Part shown: positions 30,443 through 38,700 of the stretch, one piece after another
Numbering within the stretch: position 1 is the stretch's first letter
How the letters are laid out: the number at the start of each line of letters is the position of its first letter
Assembly (NCBI GenBank): GCA_902826575.1
Contig: CADEFJ010000001.1
Location: 62,001 to 126,000 of the forward strand
Source of the DNA: an uncultured Pseudomonadota bacterium
GTDB lineage: Bacteria > Pseudomonadota > Gammaproteobacteria > Steroidobacterales > Steroidobacteraceae
Direction of reading: 5' to 3'
Length of the DNA: 64,000 nt
Notes under the pieces: generated by a model
What the model saw: only the letters and a program-made list of their open reading frames with translations
Told to the model about the DNA's origin: nothing
The model's database searches: none
Translations under genes and position numbers: made by a program

Positions 30443-31300
30443 GTGACTGAAGCACAACGGCCGATCGCCCCGTCGGCGCAGGCCGGCGACGCCGTGGTCG
30501 AGGTGGCGGGGCTGCGCTACGCCGTCGGTCGCCGCGAGATTTTCACCGACCTCGACTTCGTCGCGCGGCGTGGCCGGGTCACGGCGGTGATGGGGCCGAG
30601 CGGCACGGGCAAGACCACGTTGCTGCGCCTGATCACCGGCCAGGTCGCACCGAGTGCCGGCGAGGTACGCATGTGGGGCGCGAATGTTGCGACCCTGGGC
30701 CAGCGTGACCTGTTCGCGCTGCGCCGGCGCATCGGCATGCTGTTCCAGAACGGTGCGCTGCTCACCGACCTCGACGTGTTCGAAAACATCGCCTTCCCGG
30801 TGCGCGAGCACACCAATCTCACCGAACCGCTGCTGCGCGAACTCGTGCTGACGAAGCTGCACGCCGTGGGCCTGCGGGGCGCTGCGCGCATGATGCCGGC
30901 CGAGCTGTCGGGCGGCATGGCCCGCCGCGTAGCGCTCGCGCGCGCGGTGGTCATGGATCCGGAGCTGCTGATCTACGACGAGCCCTTCGTCGGCCTCGAC
31001 CCGATCTCGATGGGCGTGATCGTACGCCTCATCAGGCAGATGAACCGGGTGCTCGGCATCACCAGCATCGTCGTATCGCACGACGTGCACGAACTGGGTG
31101 CGATCGCCGACGAGAGTTACCTGCTGTCGGAGGGGCGCTGCGTCGCATCGGGCAGCCCGGACGAGCTGCGTGCCAGCGATTCGGAGATCGTGCGGCAGTT
31201 TCTCGATGGTGTGGCCGACGGGCCGGTGCCGTTCCACTATCCGGCGCCGGATTATCGCGAGCAGCTGTTCGGCGTGGACGACCCGCGAGGTCGGGGCTGA
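30443..31300 (+). CDS. mlaF: MlaF, ATPase of the phospholipid transport system
   Basis: 285 residues. Walker A is GPSGTGKTTLL, Q-loop LFQNGALLTDL, signature ELSGGMARRVALARA, Walker B LLIYDEPFVGLDP and switch His in VVSHDV. The LFQNGALLTDLDVFENI and SGGMARRVAL text is that of MlaF. A GTG start (30443) is required because no ATG precedes the conserved N-terminus; upstream codons overlap the aldolase gene. With MlaE, D and B it forms the inner-membrane complex that moves phospholipids between the two membranes. Confidence 0.95.
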   Translation: MTEAQRPIAPSAQAGDAVVEVAGLRYAVGRREIFTDLDFVARRGRVTAVMGPSGTGKTTLLRLITGQVAPSAGEVRMWGANVATLGQRDLFALRRRIGMLFQNGALLTDLDVFENIAFPVREHTNLTEPLLRELVLTKLHAVGLRGAARMMPAELSGGMARRVALARAVVMDPELLIYDEPFVGLDPISMGVIVRLIRQMNRVLGITSIVVSHDVHELGAIADESYLLSEGRCVASGSPDELRASDSEIVRQFLDGVADGPVPFHYPAPDYREQLFGVDDPRGRG

Positions 31301-32067
31301 TGAGCGGCGCATCCACCCGCGACGGGCTGTTGGTCGGCATGCTGCGCCGCATTGGCGCCGTTGCCGTGTTCTTCGGCGCGCTGCTGGCGCAGTGCGCGCC
31401 GGCGCTGCTGCGCCCGCGCCTGATCGTGCACCAGGTCTACAACGCGGGAGCCCGGTCACTGATCATCATCATGCTGTGCGGCGTGTTCGTCGGCATGGTG
31501 CTCGGCCTGCAGGGCTTCGATCTGCTGCAGCGCTTCGGTTCCGAGGACGCGCTCGGCGTCGCCGCCGCGCTCGGCCTGCTGAAGGAGCTGGGCCCGGTGG
31601 TCACGGCGCTGCTGTTTGCCGGCCGTGCCGGCACCGCGCTCACTTCCGAGATCGGCTTGATGCGCGCCACCGATCAGCTGACGGCCATGCAGATGATGGC
31701 CGTGGATCCGATGCAGCGGATCATCGCGCCGCGCTTTCTCGGCGGCGTCATCGCGATGCCGCTGCTGGTGGCGATTTTCAACGTCGTGGGCCTGTTCGGC
31801 GCGCAGCTGGTCGGCGTGCAGCTGATGGGCGTCGATCCGGGCGCGTTCTGGTCGCAGATGCAGGGTGCCGTCGAGCTGAACGACGTTCAGGAAGGATTCA
31901 TCAAGAGCCTGGTATTCGGTACGGCATGCAGCCTGGTTGCCGTGTACGAGGGCTACCATTCCGAACCGACCGCCGCGGGCGTCGGGCTCGCAACGACGCG
32001 CACCGTGGTCACGTCATCGGTGCTCACGCTGCTGCTCGATTACATCCTGACTGCAGCATTTCTCTGA
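31300..32067 (+). CDS. mlaE: MlaE, permease of the phospholipid transport system
   Basis: 255 residues with five or six membrane helices. MlaE features include GVFVGMVLGLQGFDLL, LKELGPVVTALLFAGRAGTALTSEIGLM and GCK-region equivalents near EGYHSEPTAAGVGLATTRTVV. It overlaps the mlaF stop by one base (TGATG), so the two are coupled. Confidence 0.96.
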   Translation: MSGASTRDGLLVGMLRRIGAVAVFFGALLAQCAPALLRPRLIVHQVYNAGARSLIIIMLCGVFVGMVLGLQGFDLLQRFGSEDALGVAAALGLLKELGPVVTALLFAGRAGTALTSEIGLMRATDQLTAMQMMAVDPMQRIIAPRFLGGVIAMPLLVAIFNVVGLFGAQLVGVQLMGVDPGAFWSQMQGAVELNDVQEGFIKSLVFGTACSLVAVYEGYHSEPTAAGVGLATTRTVVTSSVLTLLLDYILTAAFL

Positions 32068-32080
32068 AGGGTTCGATCGT

Positions 32081-32590
32081 ATGCGTCCCAATCGTGCACT
32101 TGAAATCGGTACCGGGCTGTTCGTGCTGCTCGGCTTTGCGGCCCTGTTCTTCCTCACGACGCAGTTGCCGGGCAGCGGCATCAAGGTCGGGGGACCTGCG
32201 GGTTATGCCGTGAGCGCCCGCTTCGACAACGTCGGTGACCTGAAGCCGGGCTCGCCCGTTACGCTGGCTGGCGTGCGCATCGGTCGCGTTGCGGGCATTG
32301 CATTCGATCCAACCGACTTCAAGGCCGTGGTGACGCTCGAGATCGAGAATCAGTACAACCAGATTCCGGACGACAGCGACGCCAGCATCCAGACAGCGGG
32401 CCTGCTCGGCGGCAAGTACGTCGGCATTGGTCCGGGCGGCTCCGAAACCCATCTGCACGCTGGCAGCACCATCGAGTTCACGCAGTCGGCGATCGTGCTC
32501 GAAAGCCTCGTCAACAAGTTCTTCGCGAACTTCGCGAGCGGCCGCGAATCAAACAAGGCGCCGCAGGAAAGCGAGGCCGGGACACCATGA
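32081..32590 (+). CDS. mlaD: MlaD, periplasmic MCE-domain substrate channel subunit
   Basis: 169 residues. One N-terminal membrane helix (EIGTGLFVLLGFAALFFLTT) anchors a single MCE domain (YAVSARFDNVGDLKPGSPVTLAGVRIGRV), followed by the hydrophobic pore helix near AIVLESLVNKFF. A hexameric ring of this protein passes lipid between MlaC and MlaFE. It starts 13 bases after mlaE and overlaps mlaC by four bases. Confidence 0.96.
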   Translation: MRPNRALEIGTGLFVLLGFAALFFLTTQLPGSGIKVGGPAGYAVSARFDNVGDLKPGSPVTLAGVRIGRVAGIAFDPTDFKAVVTLEIENQYNQIPDDSDASIQTAGLLGGKYVGIGPGGSETHLHAGSTIEFTQSAIVLESLVNKFFANFASGRESNKAPQESEAGTP

Positions 32591-33219
32591 CAAAGACATT
32601 GGCTCTGATCACGACGTTGTTTGCAGCGGTACTGCTCGCCGCACCGGCGCTGGCCGCCGATCCCGTCGATGCGAGCGGGCCCGGCGAGCTGATCCAGACG
32701 GCTGCGCAATCGATGCTGAAGGCGCTCGATGCGGATCGCGAGGCGTATCGCAAGGATCCGAAGAAGGTCGAGCAGCTGGTCGAGGAAGTATTGCTGCCGC
32801 ACTTCGATTCGCAGTACGCGGCGCGCCTGGTGCTGGCGAAGCACTGGCGCACGGCGACGCCCGGGCAGCGCGATCGCTTCATCAAGGGCTTCCACAATTC
32901 GCTGCTGCGCAATTACGGCACGGCACTGGCCGATTTCACCGGGGATCGGCTCAAGGTGTTCCCGGCCCAGGTCGCGCCCGAAGGGGATCGGGCCACGGTG
33001 CGCACCGAAGTGAAGCGCAGCAACGGCGAGCGCGTGCCCGTGAACTACACCTTGCGCCGCGTCGAGGGCGTCTGGAAGGCATGGGACGTCACGATCGAGG
33101 GCATCAGTTACGTGAAGAGCTTCCGCGAGGATTTCGGCAGCGAGATCGACGCGAAGGGACTCGATGCCGTGATCGAGCGTCTCGAGCGCGGCGATGTCCC
33201 GGTGAAGAAAGCCGCATGA
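32587..33219 (+). CDS. mlaC: MlaC, periplasmic phospholipid shuttle
   Basis: 210 residues. A signal peptide ends at PALAAD, then the Tol_Tol_Ttg2 fold: VEQLVEEVLLPHFDSQYAARLVLAKHWRTATPGQRDRFIKGFHNSLLRNYG and VNYTLRRVEGVWKAWDVTIEGISYVKSFREDF. It carries phospholipid between MlaA at the outer membrane and MlaD at the inner membrane. Both ends overlap neighbours by four bases. Confidence 0.96.
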   Translation: MTKTLALITTLFAAVLLAAPALAADPVDASGPGELIQTAAQSMLKALDADREAYRKDPKKVEQLVEEVLLPHFDSQYAARLVLAKHWRTATPGQRDRFIKGFHNSLLRNYGTALADFTGDRLKVFPAQVAPEGDRATVRTEVKRSNGERVPVNYTLRRVEGVWKAWDVTIEGISYVKSFREDFGSEIDAKGLDAVIERLERGDVPVKKAA

Positions 33220-33518
33220 TCGAACTGGTGGCGACCGCACCCGGGCGTCTCGCGCTGCGCGGCGGGCTCGACTTCGGCAGCGCTGTGATCGCGCACCAGG
33301 CGGGCCTCGCGTTCTTCTCGCGCAGTGACACGCGTGAATGGACCATAGACTGCAGTGGCCTCACGCACGCGAACAGCGCGGCACTGGCGGTGCTGCTCGA
33401 CTGGCTGGGCGCGATGCATCGTGCGGGCGGCAGGCTGCGCTACGAGGGCCTGCCGGAGCGCGTACGGGCCATCGCCGAGATCAGCGAAGTCGACGAGCTG
33501 CTCGCGGCAGGCGTCTGA
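33216..33518 (+). CDS. mlaB: MlaB, STAS-domain subunit
   Basis: 100 residues of a single STAS domain, with IDCSGLTHANSAALAVLLDWLGAMHRAGG holding the conserved Asp-Cys-Ser and Ser-Ala-Ala segments. It binds MlaF and stabilises the MlaFE complex. The ATG at 33216 overlaps the mlaC stop by four bases. It ends the operon; its stop runs straight into the heptamer inverted-repeat element. Confidence 0.92.
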   Translation: MIELVATAPGRLALRGGLDFGSAVIAHQAGLAFFSRSDTREWTIDCSGLTHANSAALAVLLDWLGAMHRAGGRLRYEGLPERVRAIAEISEVDELLAAGV

Positions 33519-33824
33519 GGGCTGGGGGCTGAGGGAGGGCGCAGGGCTGAGGGCTCAGGGCCAAGAGCCGGACGCTGCGCGCAGCGGGCTGCACTGTCTA
33601 CCTGAATGTAGTGGGCACGGTCGGAGCCATCGCATTCACCTGCGAGCATGCAACAGCGCCGGACGCATGCCTCGGACGGGAACCCTTTGCGACGCTGGCG
33701 AGGACTGCGGATGCCCGCAAACCAGCGCGCACAACGGGTCGTTGGAACCGCGGCGCCTCTGGCTCTCAGCCCTAAGCCCTGAGCCCTGAGCCCTGAGCCC
33801 TGCGCCCTCCCTCAGCCCTCAGCC
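33519..33824. repeat. Heptamer-built inverted-repeat element between mlaB and mlaA
   Basis: This is the only ~300-bp stretch without a gene. The left arm (33519-33569) is rich in GGGCTGA/GGGCTCA units and the right arm (33761-33824) is its reverse complement, built of AGCCCTG/AGCCCTA units with about two more copies. About 44 bases pair, including an identical stretch around GCCCTGCGCCCTCC. Between them lies a 191-bp core with no convincing reading frame, starting with a perfect 14-bp palindrome CGCTGCGCGCAGCG (33573-33586). The right arm runs into the last codons of mlaA. It could be a bidirectional transcription stop, a small non-autonomous mobile element, or both. Confidence 0.7.
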
Positions 33825-34607
33825 GGGCGGCGGGTCCATTGCGGGAGGGGCGTCCTCAACCGGCTCGCCTTCGGGGACCTCGTTCGGGTCCTCCTCGTCC
33901 CAGTCGATGCCCTCATCCGCAGGTGTGTCGATCACGTTGCCGTCATGAACCGCATAGTTGCGCTGCTGGAAGTACGCGCTGCGGATGAATGCATACGGGT
34001 CGTGGATTTCATTGAGCGCCTCCGATGCAAGCAGCAGGCGCGCGCGCCGGTCAAGCAGGCGAAAGCCGTCGAGACCCCACTGCCAGCGCCAGTCGTCGAC
34101 ATAGTGGACCGGATCGGCAAACCGGTCGGTGATCCGCCCGGCGCCGTCCCGCACCGAGGTGGGGCCAAGGATCGGGATGATCACATAAGGTCCGTGCGGG
34201 AGACCCCACTTGCCGAGCGTTTGGCCGAAATCCTCGTCGTTGCGATCGAGGCCGGCCGCGGTGGCCGGATCGAGGATGCCGCCGATGCCGGCGATGGTGT
34301 TCAACAGGAAGCGTTCGAGGTCGTGCAAGCCCGCGAGCGGCTTGCCCTGCAGGAACTGGTTGATGATCGTCTTCGGGTAGGTCGCATTGCTCCAGAAGTT
34401 GCTGACGCCCGTCTGGACGATCTGCGGCGTGACCTTGCGATAAGCCGTTGCGACAGGCTTCGCGAACGCACGGTCGAGCTTGTCGTTGGCGGTAAAGATC
34501 GTGCGGTTTATTTTCACGAGCGGGTCGCGCGGATCGGGCTTGAGTGTCTGGGTCGTGCAGCCGGTCAACACGAGCGTGGCGATTGCCACGAGTCTCCAAT
34601 GGGGCAT
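33819..34607 (-). CDS. mlaA: MlaA (VacJ) outer-membrane lipoprotein
   Basis: 262 residues. The lipobox is LVLTGC (Cys17). The VacJ fold is clear in DPLVKINRTIFTANDKLDRAFAKPVATAYRKVTP, DFGQTLGKWGLPHGPYVIIPILGPTSVRDGAG and VHYVDDWRWQWGLDG. An acidic Pro-rich tail (about 35 residues) follows. It removes phospholipids from the outer leaflet and passes them to MlaC. Convergent to mlaFEDCB and at the end of the minus-strand gcvR-bcp-phoH-bepA run, it completes the Mla pathway in one place. Confidence 0.95.
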   Translation of the reverse strand: MPHWRLVAIATLVLTGCTTQTLKPDPRDPLVKINRTIFTANDKLDRAFAKPVATAYRKVTPQIVQTGVSNFWSNATYPKTIINQFLQGKPLAGLHDLERFLLNTIAGIGGILDPATAAGLDRNDEDFGQTLGKWGLPHGPYVIIPILGPTSVRDGAGRITDRFADPVHYVDDWRWQWGLDGFRLLDRRARLLLASEALNEIHDPYAFIRSAYFQQRNYAVHDGNVIDTPADEGIDWDEEDPNEVPEGEPVEDAPPAMDPPPG

Positions 34608-34640
34608 TGGCGCATGATACAGGGCGCGGCGCCCCGCGCT

Positions 34641-34655
34641 AAGGGCTCAGCCCTT
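34641..34655. terminator. Perfect hairpin at the end of bepA
   Basis: AAGGGCT-C-AGCCCTT is a perfect 7-bp inverted repeat with a one-base centre that includes the bepA stop codon. It has no T-run, so it is not a classic intrinsic terminator; it may attenuate readthrough to mlaA or protect the mRNA end. The AGCCCTT arm matches the heptamer unit of the nearby repeat element. Confidence 0.4.
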
Positions 34656-36089
34656 GCCCCGTTTGCGCCCGCGATCGATCGCTTCGCGCACTTCATCCAT
34701 GCGCGCCTGGAAGCGGTGGCGTTGCACTGCCGTCAGGTCCGGGGCGGCCAGGGCGAGCTCGAGCTGCTGCACCGACAGCGGCAGGTTGCCGTTGGCGATG
34801 TGGTATTCGCTCATGTAGAAGTACGCGTCGCCCGTGTCGCCCGCGGCGCTGGCGGCAATGGCGGTGAGGCGGATCTGTTCGGGTGTCGGCGCAACGTTGT
34901 TGAACAGGTCGAGCAGGACCACATGCGCCTCGCGCGCGCGATCGACGCGCATCAGGGCCTCGGCGTAGCGGATCGTGAGCGGCACGTTGCGCGGCGACAG
35001 CCGCAGCGCTTCGGCAAAGGTCGCGAGCGCCGCGTCGGTGGCACCGGCCGCCATCTGCGCCTGGCCGAGCGCGCCTGCGATCATCGGATGGCCTTCGTGG
35101 CCCGACCTGAGTTCCGCGAGGATCGCCACGGAATCGCCCGCATGGCCGCGCGTCATATCGGCGAGCGCAGCGCCGTACTGCTCGCCGACGCCGTAGCGGC
35201 CCGCGGACTTTTCGCCTGCAAAGTAACGTTCGAGTTCCGCGTCATCCGTCGCGACTATGACGCGTGCCCGCTCGCGCACCACCTGGTAACTGATCTCGGG
35301 CTGCGGCCTGGGCCTGGGATAGCTCTCGGCGCGATCGCGCGACTCGGCGATGCGCGTCGAGGTGACCGGGTGGGTCAGGACGAACTCGGGGATGTCCTGG
35401 CGGGACAGCCCGGCACGCCGCTGCATCGTTTCGAAAAACGCCGGCATCGCATTGGGGTCGAACCCGGCAGAGGCGAGGAATGAAATGCCGATGCGGTCGG
35501 CCTCGTGCTCGTTCGAACGCGTGTAGTTGACCTGCTGCTGCGCGGCCGAGCCTTGCGCCACCGCGATCGCCGCCTGCGCAGCGTCGCCGCCCCCCATCGC
35601 GCCGAGCAGGATGCCCGCGATCACCATCGCGGTGGTGGCCAGGCTCTGGCGCCCTGCTGCGCGGATGCTGCGCGCGATATGCCGCTGCGTCACGTGCGCG
35701 ATTTCGTGCGCGAGCACGCTCGCGAGCTCCGATTCGCTCCTGGTCGCGAGGATCAGGCCCTGGTTGACGCCGATGAATCCTCCCGGCAGCGCAATGGCGT
35801 TGATACCTGTATCGCGCACGACGAAGAACGTGAAACGCTGGCCCTCGTCGGTGGCCTGTGCCGCGATGCGCGTGCCGAGCGCCTGGATGTACTCCGATAT
35901 TTCAGGATCCTCGAGGATCTGGCCCTGCTCGCGCAGCTGGCGCAACACCGTGAGTCCGATCCGGTACTCGTCGCCCTGGGTGAGGATCGCGTCGACAGGA
36001 TTGCCCATGTCGGGCAGCTCGGTGCCGGTCTGGGCGCCGGCGGTCGTCGCCAGCGCGCAGCACATCATCAGGGCAAGAACCTGCTTCAT
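34647..36089 (-). CDS. bepA: BepA-like M48 metalloprotease with TPR domain
   Basis: 480 residues. A signal peptide (cleaved near TTAGAQ) is followed by the M48 domain with zinc motif HEIAH at residues 128-132 and the third ligand in NEHEADRIG. The second half carries TPR repeats (ALGQAQMAAGATDAALATFAEALRLSPRN and similar). BepA/YfgC works in the periplasm on LptD assembly and degrades stalled outer-membrane proteins bound to BAM. It sits between phoH and mlaA on the minus strand. Confidence 0.93.
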   Translation of the reverse strand: MKQVLALMMCCALATTAGAQTGTELPDMGNPVDAILTQGDEYRIGLTVLRQLREQGQILEDPEISEYIQALGTRIAAQATDEGQRFTFFVVRDTGINAIALPGGFIGVNQGLILATRSESELASVLAHEIAHVTQRHIARSIRAAGRQSLATTAMVIAGILLGAMGGGDAAQAAIAVAQGSAAQQQVNYTRSNEHEADRIGISFLASAGFDPNAMPAFFETMQRRAGLSRQDIPEFVLTHPVTSTRIAESRDRAESYPRPRPQPEISYQVVRERARVIVATDDAELERYFAGEKSAGRYGVGEQYGAALADMTRGHAGDSVAILAELRSGHEGHPMIAGALGQAQMAAGATDAALATFAEALRLSPRNVPLTIRYAEALMRVDRAREAHVVLLDLFNNVAPTPEQIRLTAIAASAAGDTGDAYFYMSEYHIANGNLPLSVQQLELALAAPDLTAVQRHRFQARMDEVREAIDRGRKRGKG

Positions 36090-36132
36090 CTGCTTTTCGA
36101 CTGCGGTTGCCCGCGAAGGTTCAGGCGCGCGC

Positions 36133-37617
36133 TCAGAGGATCTCCGAGGCGTGATCGGCGAGCCGCGAGCGCTCGCCGCGCACCAGTGTGATGTGGCCCG
36201 AGTGCTGCCAGCCGCGGAACCGGTTCACCACGAAGGTGAGTCCCGAAGTCGTTTCGGTGAGGTAGGGCGTGTCGATCTGCGCGATGTTGCCGAGGCATAC
36301 GAGCTTGGTGCCCGGGCCGGCGCGCGTGACCAGCGCCTTCATCTGCTTGGGTGTCAGGTTCTGTGCTTCGTCGAGGATGATGAAGCGATTGAGGAAAGTG
36401 CGACCGCGCATGAAGTTGAGCGAGCGGATCTTGATGCGGTTGCGCAGCAGGTCGTTGGTCGCCGCGCGCCCCCAGTTGCCACCTTCCTGGCTCTGGGTCA
36501 GCACCTCGAGGTTGTCCATCAGCGCACCCATCCACGGCTCCATCTTCTCCTCTTCGGTGCCGGGCAGGAAACCGATGTCTTCGCCGAGGGGGATCGTGAC
36601 GCGCGTCATGATGATCTCGACGAAGCGGTTGCTCTCGAGTGTCTGCATCAGGCCCGCCGCGAGCGTCAGCAGTGTCTTGCCTGTGCCCGCCGGGCCGAGG
36701 ATCGACACGAAGTCGATCCCCGGGTCCATCAGCAGGTTCAGCGCAAAATTCTGCTCGCGGTTGCGCGCCGTGATGCCCCAGACGCTGTGGCGCTCATTGC
36801 GAAAGTCGCGCGTCAGCTCGACGGTCGCGGTGTCACCGTCGATCTTGCGCACGATCGCCTCGATGCCCCTGTCCGCTTCCTGGTAGACGAACTCGTTGGG
36901 CTGCCACTCGTGTATCGCGGGGCCCGTGAGCGTGTACCAGGTGCGATCCGCCTCCTTCCACGAGCGCATGTCACGGCCGTGCTGCTCCCAGAAATCGGCC
37001 GGCAGCGGCGCGTGGCCGGTGTACAGGACGTCGGCGTCCTCGATGGTCTTGTCGCTGTAGTAGTCCTCCGCGTGCACGCCGACCACGGCGGCCTTGATGC
37101 GCAGGTTGATGTCCTTCGATACGAGGGTGACGCGCGCATCGGTGTGCAGCGCCTGCAGCGCCAGTACCTGCGCGAGGATCGCGTTGTCGCTGCCGTGGCC
37201 GGGCAGGTACTCAGGCAATGCCGAGGACAGCTGGCGCGTCTGGAAATAAAGGCGCCCGGACGAAGCCTTCTTGCCGTGGTTGCCGGAGTAGCCCGAAGGC
37301 AGCGGCAGGCCGGCGTCGATCTGCTCCTTCTTCGCATCGCGCATCAGCTCGTCGAGGAAGCGACTCACCTGGCGCACGTTGCGCGAGGCCTCCGAGAGGC
37401 CCTTCTTGTTGGCGTCGAGTTCCTCGAGCACGATCATCGGCAGGTAGATGTCGTGTTCCTCGAAGCGGAATATCGAGGTCGGATCGTGCATCAGCACATT
37501 CGTGTCGAGCACGAAAATGCGTCGTTCGCGGGGAGTGGGGCGGTTTTTCAAGTTTTCGGGATGGGTGTCACTGCTGCGTCCGGCGCCTGCGCCGTCAGAG
37601 ATGCTTCGCCTCTTCAA
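36133..37617 (-). CDS. PhoH-family ATPase with N-terminal PIN domain
   Basis: 494 residues. The PIN nuclease domain is at residues ~33-180 (FVLDTNVLMHDP, VLEELDANKKG, DNAILAQVL, LVSKDINLRIKA with its acidic residues). The PhoH ATPase follows at ~270-490 with Walker A GPAGTGKTLLTLAAG, TRVTIPLGEDIGFLPGTEEEKM, FIILDEAQNLTPKQMKALVTRAG and LGNIAQID. The fusion matches the YlaK/PhoH2 type, proposed to act on RNA. Its first 22 bases overlap the end of bcp, so they are co-transcribed. Confidence 0.92.
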   Translation of the reverse strand: MKRRSISDGAGAGRSSDTHPENLKNRPTPRERRIFVLDTNVLMHDPTSIFRFEEHDIYLPMIVLEELDANKKGLSEASRNVRQVSRFLDELMRDAKKEQIDAGLPLPSGYSGNHGKKASSGRLYFQTRQLSSALPEYLPGHGSDNAILAQVLALQALHTDARVTLVSKDINLRIKAAVVGVHAEDYYSDKTIEDADVLYTGHAPLPADFWEQHGRDMRSWKEADRTWYTLTGPAIHEWQPNEFVYQEADRGIEAIVRKIDGDTATVELTRDFRNERHSVWGITARNREQNFALNLLMDPGIDFVSILGPAGTGKTLLTLAAGLMQTLESNRFVEIIMTRVTIPLGEDIGFLPGTEEEKMEPWMGALMDNLEVLTQSQEGGNWGRAATNDLLRNRIKIRSLNFMRGRTFLNRFIILDEAQNLTPKQMKALVTRAGPGTKLVCLGNIAQIDTPYLTETTSGLTFVVNRFRGWQHSGHITLVRGERSRLADHASEIL

Positions 37618-38053
37618 GTACTGCCTCCGCGTGGCCCTTGACTTTCACCTTGCGCCATTCGCGCGCGAGCTTGCCTGTCGCGTCAATCAGGAAGGTGCTG
37701 CGCTCGATGCCCAATACCTTCCTGCCATACATGTTCTTCTCCCTGATGACATCGAACAGCCGGCAGGCCTTCTCGTCGGCATCGGAGAGCAGTTCGAACG
37801 GGAAGCGTTCCTTCGCCCGAAACTTTGCATGCGAGGCGCAGCTGTCGCGGGAAATCCCGAACACGGCGGTCTTCGCGCGCCGGAACGCGGCGTGCAGGTC
37901 GCGGAAATCCTGCCCCTCGAGCGTGCACCCTGTGGTCATGTCCTTCGGGTAGAAGTACAGCACGACTTTCTGCCCGGCATGGTCCGACAGGCGCCACTCG
38001 CTGCCGTCGCTTTGCGGCAACCGCAGTGCCGGGACCCTGGCGCCCGGCTTCAC
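37595..38053 (-). CDS. bcp: Bcp/PrxQ peroxiredoxin
   Basis: 152 residues. The thioredoxin-fold peroxidase has its peroxidatic Cys43 in YPKDMTTGCTLEG. The resolving Cys found five residues later in E. coli-type Bcp is absent (Gln48). Cys72, in SRDSCASHAKF at the start of helix 3, is a possible alternative; another Cys is at 97. A GTG start overlaps the gcvR stop by four bases; no ATG fits. It reduces organic peroxides using thioredoxin. Order gcvR-bcp is as in E. coli. Confidence 0.93.
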   Translation of the reverse strand: MKPGARVPALRLPQSDGSEWRLSDHAGQKVVLYFYPKDMTTGCTLEGQDFRDLHAAFRRAKTAVFGISRDSCASHAKFRAKERFPFELLSDADEKACRLFDVIREKNMYGRKVLGIERSTFLIDATGKLAREWRKVKVKGHAEAVLEEAKHL

Positions 38054-38580
38054 GATTTGACCGGCTCCATGATCGCGTCGAGGTTGAGGGAATCGCAGAA
38101 GTCCATGAATTCCTCGCGCAGGTGCGCAAGGTGTATGCGGGTGGGCACGTTGACGATCATCTGCACCGAAAACATGGTGGCGCCGGTATGCGCAGCCGAG
38201 TAGACACGCGTCGCAAGCTCGGCGATGTCGATCGAACGGCTCGAGAAGAAGCCCGCCAGGCTCGCCACGATTCCGGTCTGGTCGACGCATACCACGTCGA
38301 CCGAGTAGGGCACCATGTCGGTACGCGCGCCACGCGGCTCGGTGCGTTTGACATTGATCGTGAGGCCCGCGGTTTCGCCGAGCTTCTTCAGTTCGGTTTC
38401 GAGTTTGGCGAGCGAATGCCAGTTGCCGGAGATCAGCAGCAGCATCGCGAACTCGGCCCCGAGGTTCGCCATGCGGCTTTCGCTGATGCTGCCACCGCAC
38501 TCGGTGATCACGCGCGCGAGCTCGTGGACGATGCCGGTACGATCGGTGCCGACTGCCGAGACGGCGAGATGTTGCTTCAC
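38050..38580 (-). CDS. gcvR: GcvR-like double ACT-domain regulator
   Basis: 176 residues made of two ACT domains (HLAVSAVGTDRTGIVHELARVITECGGSI and YSVDVVCVDQTGIVASLAGFFSSRSIDI). GcvR binds GcvA and glycine to control the glycine cleavage operon. The GTG at 38580 (VKQHLAV) is taken as start because sequence upstream is non-conserved and Arg/Pro-rich; an ATG further up at 38679 is possible but unlikely. It is divergent from dapA, as in E. coli. Confidence 0.9.
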   Translation of the reverse strand: MKQHLAVSAVGTDRTGIVHELARVITECGGSISESRMANLGAEFAMLLLISGNWHSLAKLETELKKLGETAGLTINVKRTEPRGARTDMVPYSVDVVCVDQTGIVASLAGFFSSRSIDIAELATRVYSAAHTGATMFSVQMIVNVPTRIHLAHLREEFMDFCDSLNLDAIMEPVKS

Positions 38581-38700
38581 GGGCAGAGTGTACCGGGCGG
38601 CGGGCGCAATGCGAAACGGTCTTGACGGCCGCTTGCCTCGCCCGCGGCTGGCCCTTACCATCGCCCGAATCCCTTCCACGCCCGCAGTTTCTGGACCCCG

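Noticed and set aside
33519..33824. Possible CRISPR array
   Set aside because: Units are seven bases and contiguous, with no spacers and opposite orientation in the two arms; no cas gene is near.
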